Assembly: GCA_028753945.1 (NCBI GenBank)
Contig: JAPNXP010000006.1
Location: 1,984,001-2,048,000 of the forward strand
Direction: 5' to 3'
Length of the DNA: 64,000 nt
Source of the DNA: Hexactinellida sp. DTS-2022
Taxonomy: Eukaryota; Porifera; Hexactinellida
Position 1 is the stretch's first letter, and each line of letters begins with the position of its first letter. Made by a program: the position numbers and the translations under genes. This document shows, piece after piece, positions 22,162-33,142 of the stretch. Under the pieces are notes generated by a model. The model had not been told where the DNA came from. It saw nothing but the letters and a program-made list of their open reading frames with translations, and did not search any database.

Positions 22162-22559
22162 CAGTCAACTCCCCTTATAGCGAAGTGCTCGGGACCGTAG
22201 TTTCATTTCGTTATATGCGGAGTTTGTTATAACCGGAATTCGTTATAAGCGGAGTTCGATCTAAAAATAGTTCATTCAAGTTTAATTTCGTTGTAACCGG
22301 AGTTTATTATAAACGGATTTCGTTATAACCGGAGTTCGTTATAAGCAGAATTCGTTATAACGGGAGTAAAATCAATAGCTTAGAGGCTATATGGGATTTG
22401 AATCACTTCGTTATAAGCGGAGTTTCGTTATATCCATTTCGTTGTAACCGAAGTTTTAATAAGGTACCTAATAAGATAGAAAAATTTCCGGACCATTGAG
22501 TGACTTCGTTATAACAGGTACTTCGTTATATCCGACTTGGTTATAACGGGAGTTCACTG
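22162..22559. mobile_element. Tigger/pogo-like MITE, 398 bp (CAGTCAACTCCC family)
   Basis: It starts CAGTCAACTCCCCTTATAGC and ends with the complement of CAGTGAACTCCCGTTATAAC, between TA dinucleotides. The inside consists largely of CGTTATAACCGGAGTT-like units, so the element is built from TIR-like repeats. Copies: 46126-46536, 49392-49658 and a fragment at 43845-43895. Confidence 0.87.
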
Positions 22560-22615
22560 TAATCTAACCAATAATCATTGAAATATTATTATATAACCAT
22601 TTAGTTTAATACGAT

Positions 22616-23125
22616 CAGGGTTGTATCAACTCATTTTGAGTTGGCAAAACAACTCATTTTTTGTCTACCAACTCATTCAAATTTCCTTCACCAACTCATT
22701 CAACTCATTCATTTTGCTGTTACCAACTCATTCAACTCATTCAAGAAAATGAGTTGATTCTGCCAACTCATTTTTATTAAACTAATTGTAACTAACGTAT
22801 ATCTCAAATCTTCAGTTTACCAATACATTTACATCTGCGTAGGTCGGCTCTCAAAAGTGATCCGCCAAATTTGGATCTCCCTACGCATTAATGTTACGAA
22901 AAAGTGAAAGTTGTCTGGCCATGGTCGGAAGTAGGGTTGTATCAACTCATTTTGAGTTGGCAAAACAACTCATTTTTTGTCTACCAACTCATTCAACTCA
23001 TTCAACTCATTCATTTTGCTGTTACCAACTCATTCAACTCATTCATTTTGCTGTCACCAACTCATTCAACTCATTCAAGAAAATGAGTTGATTCTGCCAA
23101 CTCAAAATGAGTTGATACAACCCTG
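22616..23125. mobile_element. hAT element with CAACTCATT arrays, 510 bp
   Basis: The outer ends are CAGGGTTGTATCAACTCATT and the exact complement, flanked by perfect 8-bp duplications AATACGAT (22608-22615 and 23126-23133). Inside, CCAACTCATTCAACTCATTC units form arrays on both sides. A second internal start (AGGGTTGTATCAAC at about 22934) and a piece of the GGCGTAGC MITE family (22838-22930) show that it is a duplicated or nested copy. The repetitive frames here (HSTHSTHS-like translation) are not genes. Confidence 0.87.
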
Positions 23126-23211
23126 AATACGATATACAATTCGATTCGAATTTAAACATTTTTTAGTATAACTTTCTTCGCTTGTCCCTTTTCCTTAATT
23201 TTACTGATGCT

Positions 23212-23371
23212 CAAGGGCGTAGCCAGCCTAAGCCAAGCCAAAATTTATGGGGGGGGGGGGCAATGTACAACTAGCGAGCGTAGCGAGCGACTTAAAGGGG
23301 GTCTGGGTCTGAAAATGGCTAAGCTAGGGGGGGCAACTATCCCCCCCTGACCCCCCCTCCCTACGCCCATG
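23212..23371. mobile_element. hAT MITE, 160 bp, with G and C homopolymer runs
   Basis: It starts CAAGGGCGTAGCCAGCC and ends CTACGCCCATG, the complement of CATGGGCGTAG. Flanks CTGATGCT and CTGATAGCT agree except for one inserted base. It has a G run at about 23250 and C runs near 23340. Confidence 0.75.
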
Positions 23372-23392
23372 CTGATAGCTATTAGTAAAAAC

Positions 23393-23586
23393 GCTGTTAA
23401 CAGCTAGAATTGGCTGTTAACAGCTTAAAATTGGGCTGTTAACAGCTAGAATTGGCTGTTAACAGCTAGAATGGGCTGTTAACAGCTAGAATTGGCTGTT
23501 AACAGCTTAAAATTGGCTGTTAACGGCTCACATTGGCTGTTTACAGCTTACATTGACTGTTAACAGCTTAATTTGCCGTTAATTAG
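23393..23586. repeat. Minisatellite of AGCTGTTAACAGCT palindromes
   Basis: About nine units of the form AGAATTGGCTGTTAACAGCT repeat with a 22-23 bp period. Each unit carries a 12-14 bp perfect palindrome (GCTGTTAACAGC). Spacers alternate between AGAATTG, TAAAATTG and CACATTG. It lies immediately right of the hAT MITE at 23212. Confidence 0.92.
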
Positions 23587-23838
23587 GAACTTAAAGACGA
23601 CTAAAATGCAGTTAAGGTTTAATGCTCAGAGGGCGCGAATTTTGTGCGGTTGAGTGATTTTCACGCTACTCAAAATGTGACAAAGATGTCATAACTTTCT
23701 GAGGTTTGAGAATATTGAGTGGAGACCTGAACTTTTGGCAGGGGCCAAAAGTTACCCCTATAGGCCAAAAATCTTATTTGGAAACCATCCAGTTTATTCA
23801 ATCAACTCACAACATACAAACAAATATATATATATATA

Positions 23839-24337
23839 CTAGTCGCTTCGCTTGCTAGTTCGCTTCGCGGCAGATCACAACCACACACTAACCGCTTTTC
23901 GGTTCGTCTGAGGTTTATAAACTCCTAATATTGATTATACAGCGTAAATAGGCCTAAATAGTCAAATTTAACTTTGTGAAAAGTTAGTGAATTCGTCATC
24001 ATGCGATGATGAGTGAGCATATTGGCAATCTGGTGTGACCAACGTGTCCGCATCATTAATATCCATGTTCTATTAAATTTTCAGATTTTTATCTCTTAAA
24101 GGGCGCGAATTATGTGTGATTAAGTAAATTTTCAGAGTTATTGAAAAGTGACAATGAGGTCATAACTTGTCGAGGTGTGAGAAATTTTAGTGGAAACCTC
24201 AACTTGTTGGCAGGTGCCAATGGTTACACCTATATGACAAAAATCAGAATTGGAAACCGTCAACTTTCTTTCATCAACTCGGAACATACAAACAAATATA
24301 TATACAAACACCCACCCTTGTGTTTTAATAGTATAGA
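23839..24337 (-). mobile_element. Non-autonomous Helitron (inner copy), 499 bp
   Basis: On the minus strand it starts TCTATACTATTAAAACAC (24337) after an A, and ends GCGAAGCGACTAG (23839) before a T: the TC start, CTAG end and A/T insertion site are hallmarks of Helitrons. Near the 3' end, GCGAAGCG and CGCTTCGC-like words can form a hairpin. No Rep/helicase is encoded. Relatives: 26580-27335 (+) and 50013-50487 (-). Confidence 0.75.
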
Positions 24338-24351
24338 TATACACACACATA

Positions 24352-24797
24352 CAGTAGAACCTCCCAGATCCGGACCTCTCAGAACCGGGCACCTCCTTGA
24401 ACCGGGCAACATTTTTGTATAAGTTCAAAATTATTTCGCCATTTTTATGGGAATTAGCCCCAAAATATAGTTTATCTTTGCAGATTTGTATGTCAAACAT
24501 GTCACTAAAGTAGAACCACCCTTATCTGGGCGGTATATATTGGTTTGGATTTGGCCATATGGTAATCTCGCTACTTTATATACGGTTCATATTCGAAATT
24601 TATGAACTCTTTGGGCAAACTTATACCAAGATCAGATGTCGGAGGTGCGTATCAGGTCAGACAACAGGTATTGAGACATCAGAACATAAACACTGGTTGA
24701 TTTTATATAGAAATTATAATTATTTTCGAGATCCGGGCAAATTCTAAGAACCGGGCACCCTCCGGACGAAGCTGCCCGGATTTGTGAGGTTCGACTG
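24352..24797. mobile_element. Tigger/pogo-like MITE, 446 bp (CAGTAGAACCTCC family)
   Basis: The ends CAGTAGAACCTCCCAGATCC and the complement of CAGTCGAACCTCACAAATCC are inverted repeats flanked by TA on both sides. Internal CCGGGCA and GAACCGGGCA units repeat near both ends. The open frame 24559-24747 has no recognisable domain. Confidence 0.85.
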
Positions 24798-25109
24798 TAC
24801 ACACATATAGGTTTGTGTTTTAATTGTATAGATTGATTGTACTATTTCAATATTCTTTGTTTATTGGCCTCCACTTTTTCTTATATTTCCGTTTCGGATA
24901 ACAAATATCATTTAGGCCGTCGTCTATAAAGTGATGGGACTTTAGTTCCGCTTCGCGTTTGAAGTCTGTATTGTTTTGAAATGTAGGTAATATACAAAGT
25001 ATTTAATTTACAAAAATATTTTATTCTGCGTTGAGACGCACTAACCACTTAATTTACTAATAAATATACCACTTCACTAACTATATAGCATCATGAACAA
25101 TAGAGAAGC

Positions 25110-25594
25110 GCTTAAATCTCTTAAAATGGAACCTTTGTGAGATAAGCCTCCAATCCAGTGACTATGGATCACGATCATTTGGGATCTTACTAATTTCATA
25201 CAATTCGGTGTCAATTTGATGAATTTAAAGATTAGCAGGGAACTGAACTATCGGAAATTTAGTGGAAGTTTTTCTTTGACATACTCAGATGTCAATTATA
25301 TTGCGAAAACCGGGTTCTACTAGCTCTAAAACCTAGGTTATGTAATATTCAATTAAAAGTTTCTAAGTGCGCTTGAAGGCGTGACGTGGGTCAGTCACTT
25401 AATGACTTTAAACCATGTATGTTAGGATTTAAAAATAATATGATTTTCAAGAAATATAGTCAATAATCATGATGGGTGAACAATACAAATTTGTTAACAA
25501 ACCTAGAATATAATTTATGACTGAATTATCATGAAATTGTCCAGAACTACTGTTAGGAGACTACATATATAATTTTTGAATAATGCCATTCAGT
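25110..25594 (+). repeat. Dispersed repeat, inverted partner at 62622-63090
   Basis: The blocks AATTCGGTGTCAATTTGATG, GGTTCTACTAGCTCTAAAAC, GACGTGGGTCA, CAATAATCATG-GGGTGAACAAT and ATGCCATTCAG occur in the same order, in reverse complement, at 62622-63090. Divergence looks like 15-20%. No TIR or TSD was recognised, and no protein is encoded. Confidence 0.82.
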
Positions 25595-26280
25595 CTGATG
25601 ACCTATATGTCAATAATGCTTCGTTAGATCCATCTAGTATAGTTTTCCTATTTCCACTCACACTCCTGAAAATGTCCACTGTGCTTGGTAGGTCGATACA
25701 CAATTGTATCGCAGTATATAATTCATTAAATTGGGGCACGTTTCTTCGAATTACAAAATTTCTCTTCCAATCAGCGCCAGTTAATAACAAAAATGTAACT
25801 TCCTATTGCTGCCTCCCTGCATTAATTGAGGTTTGGTAATTTAATTATCTACTTACCTGGATTCCGAAATTGATTATTTAGAATACTGCGGTTTGACTTT
25901 CATTAGTTTGGTTTATACTTAGTTTATGTCAATTAAATAAGTATGTACATTATTTACATTACTATCAGTGTTGCATCATTCGTCGGGAAAGCGACCGTGA
26001 TCGAAGGGCTTGTTGCTCTACTTGGTCAACAAGGTTCAGGTCACCAGATTTTCATAGTTATGACTACCGAATTGGTGAAAAAATGTCTTATGCTTCCATT
26101 TGAGCCTGAAAGGAATCGGATAAATTTTGAAATTATGACCATACCGGATTAATAAGTGGTTCACTCGGAGAATCATTATAAGTATGATTCTAATAGTTTA
26201 TTTTGATTATAGTTCTACTTAATGAGATTCTTATACATAAAATATTCTATATCTATATGTAATATTAAAACACAAAGCTG
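25595..26280. other. AT-rich stretch with one unconvincing open frame
   Basis: An open frame at 25943-26152 (69 codons) contains VIEGLVALLGQQGSG and VKKCLMLPFEPERN. It shows no known motif, though its codon use looks less repeat-like than its neighbours. No gene is claimed. Confidence 0.35.
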
Positions 26281-26286
26281 TATTAT

Positions 26287-26418
26287 ATGGGCAATATGCG
26301 AAATTGGGCATTTTGCATAATGCCCAGGCAATATGCAAATTGCTACAAAAACCATTATTTTGCATATTGCCTGGGCATTATGCAAATTGCCCAATTTGCA
26401 ATTTCGCATATTGCCCAT
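26287..26418. mobile_element. Foldback MITE, ~130 bp, arms ~55 bp
   Basis: The left arm ATGGGCAATATGCGAAATTG and onward pairs with the right arm ending GCAATTTCGCATATTGCCCAT; both also share GCATAATGCCCAGGCAATATG. The loop is only about 15 bp. The right arm is abutted by a hAT MITE (26422-26566) whose TSD lies in the arm's edge. Confidence 0.88.
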
Positions 26419-26421
26419 TAC

Positions 26422-26566
26422 CATAGGCGTCGTAAATGCAAATGTCTTTCCTTCGGGCCGCCCGGAAATTCCGTGTAATGTCCGGGTATAGTATTAGTAG
26501 CATAGGGGCAACCCTTCCGGGCCGCCCGGACATTTTCGGGCACCCGGGCTGGTTACGACGCCTATG
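26422..26566. mobile_element. hAT MITE, 145 bp
   Basis: It starts CATAGGCGTCGTAA and ends TTACGACGCCTATG, perfect complements. Flanks CCCATTAC (26414-26421) and CCCATAAC (26567-26574) match at 7 of 8 positions. GGGCCGCCCGG occurs twice inside. Confidence 0.88.
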
Positions 26567-26579
26567 CCCATAACATATA

Positions 26580-27335
26580 TAGTATATATTTGTATACACT
26601 ACACGTAAATTTGTTTGTATGTTCCGAGTTGATTGATTAAACTGGACGGTTTCCAAATTTGATTTTGTCATATAGGGGTAACTTTTGGCACCCGCCAACA
26701 AGTTGAGGTTTCCACTCAAAATATTTCCCACACCACGACAAGTTATGACGTCATTGTCACATCTCTAGAGCATGGAAATACACTTAATCACACATAATTC
26801 CCGCTCAAAAAGAGATAAAAATCTGAAATTTTAATAGGACATGCACATTAATGATGGGGACACGTTGGTCACAGCAGATTGCCAATATACTTACTCATTA
26901 TCGCATGATTACGTCATCACTGAAATTCACATTGTTAAATTTGACTTCAGGTAAACCTCTGAAAAGGGTACCTCTGAAATACGACAACCTCCGTGATACG
27001 GCACAAAACTATTCTTCGTTTGACTTTCAATATAATATTGCATGTGGGGGCAACCTACGAAATGCGACAACCTCCGAATACCCGTACAAGCGCTGCTCCC
27101 AAAATTTCGCATTTCGGAGGTTTACCTGTATTTCGGTCTATTTACGGTTCATAATCAATGTTAGAAGTATTAAACCACTCACCAACCGCGAAGCGGTTTG
27201 TGTGTGGTTTTGTATACCGCGAAGCGATAATTGCTCTTTTTATAATTGGTTTTTAATTGGTTTTGATTGTTTTTGATAATTTGATAATTTGTGGTTGTGT
27301 TCTGCCGCGAAGCGATAATTATATTGTAACGCTTC
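26580..27335 (+). mobile_element. Non-autonomous Helitron relative, with MITE insertion
   Basis: It is the reverse complement of the Helitrons at 23839-24337 and 50013-50487. Shared blocks include TTTGTTTGTATGTTCCGAGT, CAAGTTGAGGTTTCCAC, GACAAGTTATGACGTCATTG and ACCAACCGCGAAGCGG. A 181-bp Tigger-like MITE interrupts it at 26948-27128. The 3' side (27200-27335) has several CGCGAAGCG words; the exact terminal CTRR was not identified. Confidence 0.65.
26948..27128. mobile_element. Tigger/pogo-like MITE, 181 bp (CAGGTAAACCTC family)
   Basis: The ends are CAGGTAAACCTCTGAAA and TTTCGGAGGTTTACCTG. The right flank is TA and the left TT, so the TA duplication has one change. Comparison with uninterrupted Helitron copies confirms that the host sequence resumes at TTTCGG/ATTT after it. 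CCTCYGAAATRCG units repeat inside. Confidence 0.78.
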
Positions 27336-27574
27336 GCGCTATCCACCGTCAAATAATTCTAATTTGAATTTATGTATTTGATATTAAAATAATTTCTATG
27401 CTTGAGTTTCACAGTGGGAATATATGGCCGAATAGGAATTTGTTTACCCTCTCAGATCTCTAAATTAATTCAATATCGTGAAGAGCAATTTTGAAACCCC
27501 TATAATTCAGAATTTAATAGGAAATATAGAGTTGACTAAATTAGACCGAAAATCTAGGCAGAAAATCTGATTTT

Positions 27575-28435
27575 CTAGGACTGGAATAAGACCGAATGGA
27601 ATGAGACCGAAAAAATATAAGGACTGGAATAAGATCGAAAGAAAATCATTACTGGAATAAGACCCAATGGAATAAGACCGAAATAAATTAGTACTGGAAT
27701 AAGACCGAATGGAATAAGTCCGAAATATAATCAGTAATGGAATAAGACCGAATGAAATAAGACCGAAATAAAATCAGTACTGGAATAAAACCGAATAGGA
27801 TAAGGGCTACTCTATGCTTAGAAATGTGTATTTGGAAGAATTAAAGTGAAACCTCGACTTTCTAAGCGCGAATTAAGGTTCATTGAGAAAACACCCAACT
27901 ATCTAAAGGTATGTAATGATTCATGGAGAAAACACTCGCCTTTCTAAGTGTGATGTATTGATCATGGAGAAAACACTGGCCACTCTAATTGTAATTTATG
28001 GAGAATGGTTAAAGCACTAGAACTTTCTAAAGCGTGAGTTATGGTTCATTGAGAAAACACTCGACTATCTAAGCGTGTGTAATGATTCATGAGAAAATAC
28101 TCGCCTATCTAAGTGTCTTGTATTAATCATGCAGAAAACACTCGCCACTCTCATTGTATTTTATGGAGAATGGTTAAAACGCACGCCTTTTTAAGTTTCT
28201 AATGGAGTCAGGGTGAAAAGCAGCCATTATATTTTTCGGTCTTATTCCATTCGGTCTTAATCCAGTACTGATTTTCTTTCGGTCTTATTCTATTCGGTCC
28301 TATTCCAGTACTGATTTTCTTCCATTCGGTCTTATTCCAGTACTGATTTTCTTTCGGTCTTATTCCATTCGTTCTTTTTCCAGTCCGTGTTTTTTTCCGG
28401 CCTTATTCCTTTCGGTCTTATTCAGGTTTCCCGAA
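27575..28435. mobile_element. Foldback-like element with GGAATAAGACCGAA arrays
   Basis: The left arm (27575-27805) is an array of GGAATAAGACCGAA and AATCAGTACTGGAATAAG units. The right arm (28230-28432) carries the same units in reverse complement (TTCGGTCTTATTCC). The middle (about 27845-28200) is a separate tandem repeat of about 170 bp, twice. Each unit contains GAGAAAACACTCG three times, followed by TTATGGAGAATGGTTAAA. No protein or TSD was found. Confidence 0.78.
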
Positions 28436-28439
28436 ATAT

Positions 28440-29831
28440 AGTTATTACTTGTATTACACAGACTATTCAAGTGTAGCTGGAAATGCTAACAAGATTAATA
28501 CAATAAATCTCAAATTCAATGTGACATGATATAATCATCTGAATCTCAATTATACCTGAGCTACGCACTCCATTTACTTACACTTAGCACGTTAAATTCT
28601 AAATTTCATTTCTAATTGTGTCTAGACTCGTGTGATAAAATTAGCTCTGTCATTACACATAATTAATAATAAGGATTCTCTGAAGTTAAATTATTATGAT
28701 TTCGCAATATAAATATCAGAAAGTTATATTGGACCATGCTGGACCAAAAACTTCTTGCTATTAAATGATTTGTTGGATATGCTAATTTGAAAATATCATC
28801 ATTTCAGAGTGACTAAAGATGACGAAAGTATTATTTTCAACTCTCGAAATTGTGTGTCACCGTTATCGTAATGTACCCCGATGTCATCACTTCTTAATGT
28901 TTGAGATTTTTATCAACTGATAAGTTTTAAAATACAGCAAATATTAATTACTTAGATTCTACAATTAAAGAATGATATTGGGCATAACAATTAGTGTACG
29001 TATAATTTATATAAATTCCTTTATGGCGAATGCGTAGCGTAGTGATACCGGCACAATGTTGATATTCATTAATCATTACATAATTACGCAGTCATATGAA
29101 TTCATTAATCTTACCAATACGTACATATACTTCGTTCACAACCAGTTTGTTTACATTTCAAACGTAGATCCTACTTGCAAATAAACGTACACCAATTCTA
29201 TTTATTATGATTTCATATTATGAATAATCAAGAAGCTCGAGTTTTCTTCAAAATACGGCTGATAATTGTAGTCAAGTCACTTGAAATATCCTAAAATTGT
29301 TTGATTTACCCGAATCTGAATACACACATTCTGAACAAGAAATTTACAATTTTAGTACCTGTTCGTATAGGGTTTGTACGAAATAATGACAATACACATG
29401 GTAAAAATTTCTTTTATCACCCCGCAGCATGCAAACCTTCCAAGAATCGTAAATCTGAAAGTGAAATGTTGGATTCTATTTCATTCGTTGAATCTCGTTC
29501 AATTAAAAGTAGGGAACCAATATCAGATCTCACGTTTGAATCCATAAGAACACATGTATCTGTATTACTAGACCATATTATTTTTTTGATGATAGGGAGA
29601 ATACAGAACCTTAAACTATTGCGGCTCTTGCGTTATAATACGAGGCCTTCGTTCTCGGTAGCTAACTTTGGGAATTTTTCGATGTGACGGATTAAAATAT
29701 TGAAAAATGTGACTGTTGATTCCCCTGAAGTGAGTATCTTGAATCCATAACAGATAACGTGACGGCAGTACATGTTTATCATCCCGGGGGAAAAGATCTT
29801 GTGTTTAGGGTAACCCTTGGTACATGATCAG
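28440..29831. other. AT-rich stretch with one unassigned open frame
   Basis: The frame 29301-29687 (+) can be read for about 128 codons, including GFVRNNDNTHGKNFF and SFVESRSIKSREPISDLTFE, but it lacks a recognisable domain. It could be a decayed exon or chance. The rest shows nothing distinctive. Confidence 0.35.
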
Positions 29832-30386
29832 CAGGGAATGAAAGGTTCACGAACGGACAGAATTGTCGCAATTCAGTTCATCTCAAATTGATGCACGTTC
29901 AGTTCGTTCAAGTTCACCTCCTAACTTCAGCTCGTCCAGCGTTCGTTCAGTTCGTTCATGGGCTAACCCGCGTTCGTTCAATCCGTTCAATTAAGTTCGT
30001 TCTTTTCGTTCAGTGTACAGTGAGTGGGTCGAACTATTCCGTTTATGATAGACTGTTCGATCTTCCAAGCTGTTATTGAAGTTCAGGTTAAGAAGCTAGA
30101 ATCTAAGCTAAGAGACATGAGTCCACTAGGGATGTCCTGAATTACCACTTTTGCAGTCACCTATTATATTTAATGGATCAATATTTATAATTTATCTTTA
30201 TTCAGTTTAGTTCGTTCAGTTCAGTTCGTTCAATCCGTTCAATTCAGTTCAATTCAGTTCGTTCAACTGCCGTTCGGAAACCGTTGGCGTTCGTTCAGTT
30301 CGTTCACCGTGAATTGCTTAAAAGCCCTGTGTTCAGTTCGTTCAGTTCAAGTTCAATAAGTTATTTCGTGGACCTTTCATTCCCTG
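29832..30386. mobile_element. hAT element with GTTCAGTTCGTTCA arrays, 555 bp
   Basis: It begins CAGGGAATGAAAGGTTCACG and ends TCCACGAAA-complement sequence closing with TTTCATTCCCTG. Perfect 8-bp duplications ATGATCAG flank it (29824-29831 and 30387-30394). Both subterminal halves are arrays of GTTCAGTTCGTTCA and GTTCAATCCGTTCA units. Confidence 0.92.
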
Positions 30387-30469
30387 ATGATCAGTAATAC
30401 CATAGTTTGGTAACCTAAATACAAGTATATATTGAATAATTATTCAAATAGTTTTAGTTTTTAATTTCA

Positions 30470-33142
30470 GAACTTAAAACTCATAATCGTACCTGAACTG
30501 CTTTTGAATGCCGGAAAGAAATCAAAGAAGTCTTGACCATAGTTAGAAATAAGACGCCTTCTGGTTTTTCTCGCTTAGAGATGTTCTACTTTATCGATTA
30601 CATCCAGTAAGAAAGCAGATACGAGGGATGAAGAAGTAGCAATTGTGATGGGAGGACCTCTAGTTTGTACGAATTGAATAAAGATTTGAAATTTACCATC
30701 TTCCTGTAAAGCTGTTTAAGATTGACTGGGGCACCATTCGCTAAATCCGCAACAACAATAATTATTCTTCATTCAAAATTGAAAATTTGAAAAAATTGAA
30801 AATTTGAATGCTCTGTTGTAGATAGATACTTCAAGATAGACTTAAGGTGTTGATTATTCGGGCAGTTAGTTATAATGTCCCCATTCAATACAGTAACGTT
30901 ACCGTTCACGACATAATCATTAAAAGAACCATAATCTAGATCAGCAACTAAAATGGTGAACCCTTGGGGGGAAAGTCCTTCCTTCGCGTACTGTTTTAGA
31001 GAATTTCGCGCTCTCGGATTTGTAATCCACACACGTTCTTGAATGGGTACTTGCATGCTAACGTAATCTTCTGTCAGGGTGTATCTTTGGGGATGTCTTT
31101 AAGTGTACTCAGTGTAACTCCATCGATAATTATGGTGTCTGGCGTAGTCATGCGAGTTGGACAGGTAAAATAATTTTTGTAGTTAACGTCAATAAGTCTT
31201 AAGTATGCATTCCAAGCTAAATACATAGTATGATACTTTAGATTAAGAATCCTTCCCATTCGCTTCAATTTATTGTTCTTGGCCCTATACGTGGAATAAA
31301 TAGTTTTGAAATACTTGTAGTATTATCAGTACCAGAAGTTGACAATAATTATAATAGTAAACTTACTTCACGAATGCGTAGAGTGGGTTTCTAGCAGTCC
31401 TTATCAATTCACTATATTCATAGAGCAGTCCATAGTGAACAAAGTAGCGGTTATTGAGGTTAAGTAGGAGATGTTCACTGCTTTGATAGAAAGTCTCGCA
31501 TCCGCATGGACCGCCACAAATTGATTTTAAAACTACAATAATAATATTATTAAGAAGGATCAAGTATAAATTTAGGATATAGACATGTATACCTTGATGG
31601 TTTGGAAGAGAAATTACATCACTTTCTGTATAAACAATAATTCCCTTCTGGTGAGATTCATAGGGTACAAATAGATGATCATTGACACAAACCGTATCTA
31701 ATTTATACAACTTCTCTGAAAGGTTAAGTCCAGTAGACATTTGACTACTATATATATGATTCATCTCTTGTGTAAATGTGTGAGGAATGGGTTTGGTCGT
31801 TACTGTATTAAAGTCATCGGGCGATAATCAATAGCAGAGTTGTCTGTTTCTAGTGTTTGTTGATACTCGATTATAGTTTTCACTTCAGAGCAACCACCTC
31901 TACAATCGATACAATGCCATTGATGATCAGAATACTCATAGGTGTGTAGATTAGCATCGCGCATTATACAGACGATCTTATTGGAGAATTTATGGAGATT
32001 ACAAGATCGGACAATAATTGGGGGAAGAAACTGGTAGACAATTATCTTCAAAAGCTACCCAATATGCTTTTGAGTGTAAGCAGTCATTAATTACGCATTG
32101 GTTACAAACACCATCTTCTATGAAGACCATGCGTCCATGTACAACTTGAATTATACCTACATATACAAGGACTGTAAAACCGAAGTAGTTATGACGTAGT
32201 TAACTTTATATGTTTTCTCAAAATAACATTTAACTATTTCTCTAAAATGATTTACTTACTACTTGCTTCGTTTAATTCATAATCATTAACTAGGATTATT
32301 TCAGAGCTGGTTAGTTTAAAGTGGAAGAGCTTTGTAGGAGCGCTAGAAGATACTGCACTTCGTTATTCATTTCCAAAACTGTCATTGTAAACTCATCTTC
32401 ATCTTTTTGAGGTTTGTTTGCGATCGATATCGAACCTAGTTTTTAAAGTAAAGTAATACATTCTGAGATAATAAGTTATAATTAAGCAATGAAATTAAAT
32501 ATCAATCATTAAAGATTAAGTAAATAGTAATATTACAACTCTCAGAATTGCAAAATTCGTCTGGTTCAGGTGTTGAGAGAAAGATGAAATTTCAATCTCT
32601 TCCATCACATAATCCGACATTTGTATCTCTTCCATTACTTAATCTGCCATGTTGGATTGATATTATTAATTGTTTGTTTCTACCATTTGTATTTTATATA
32701 AACAAAGTCATAATATTATTTACTGGGTAACAGATTTAGTTTTAGGAATTCAACCGCAATAATTACAATCACTAATGTGTCGTTTAGGCATTTAATTAAA
32801 CAAATGCGGTGGAGGCTGATATCATAATTGGAATTGGTAATGTTATCTTTTAGTCTTTCAATTGTGTCAGAAATTCCATTTTTCAAAAATTTTTGTCAAC
32901 GTAAACTAATCCAATTATTGGGATGAATAATCTAAATATACTGAGGTAAATGCTGTGTACTTGGGAGGAGCATGCGGAAGGTACTTTTGATGATCAGTGA
33001 ATATCCATTTTATATAGTAGTCCTTGTTAAATTCTGTGGCGCGCAGGTATTCAGATAGTTTGATAATATAATTTGTCGCATTGATATTTCCCATTAAATC
33101 TAACTTTTCTAGTAAATGAGTAAAGTCGTAATGTAACTTCAT
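30470..33142 (-). pseudogene. Decayed minus-strand gene, HMGXB3/KDZ-transposase-like
   Basis: On the minus strand a coherent protein can be followed in short frames. In order they are: LLEKLDLMGNINATNYIIKL (33120-32915); FHFKLTSSEIILVNDYEL (about 32330-32270); a cysteine cluster with VHGRMVFIEDGVCNQCVIND (about 32150-32090); EYSDHQWHCIDCRGGCSEVK (about 31940-31870); NNRYFVHYGLLYEYSELIRT (about 31470-31400); YFTCPTRMTTPDTIIIDGVT (about 31180-31110); and SNYGQDFFDFFPAF near 30520. The CxxC pairs and the DG motif after a TCP-type cysteine resemble HMGXB3-like proteins and the CxC clusters linked to KDZ transposases; this assignment is from memory of motifs only. Several frame changes occur, some possibly short introns, others clear frameshifts. 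It is probably a dead transposon gene or a retired host gene within the kinase intron. Confidence 0.4.

Larger units (their letters stand above)
23620..24834 (-). mobile_element. Non-autonomous Helitron (outer copy), split by insertions
   Basis: The segments 23620-23838 and 24338-24351 plus 24798-24834 together match one Helitron. They include GGCGCGAATT, TTGGAAACC, AACATACAAACAAATATATA and the end AATTGTATAGA, whose complement TCTATACAATTAAAACAC is a typical Helitron 5' start. It is interrupted by a second Helitron (23839-24337) and a Tigger-like MITE (24352-24797). Confidence 0.6.

Noticed and set aside
22891-23091. Open frames with HSTHSTHS-like translation
   Set aside because: They arise from CAACTCATT arrays in the hAT element at 22616-23125.
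24138-24500. Open frames of 93-120 codons on both strands
   Set aside because: They span Helitron and Tigger-like MITE borders and have no conserved motif.
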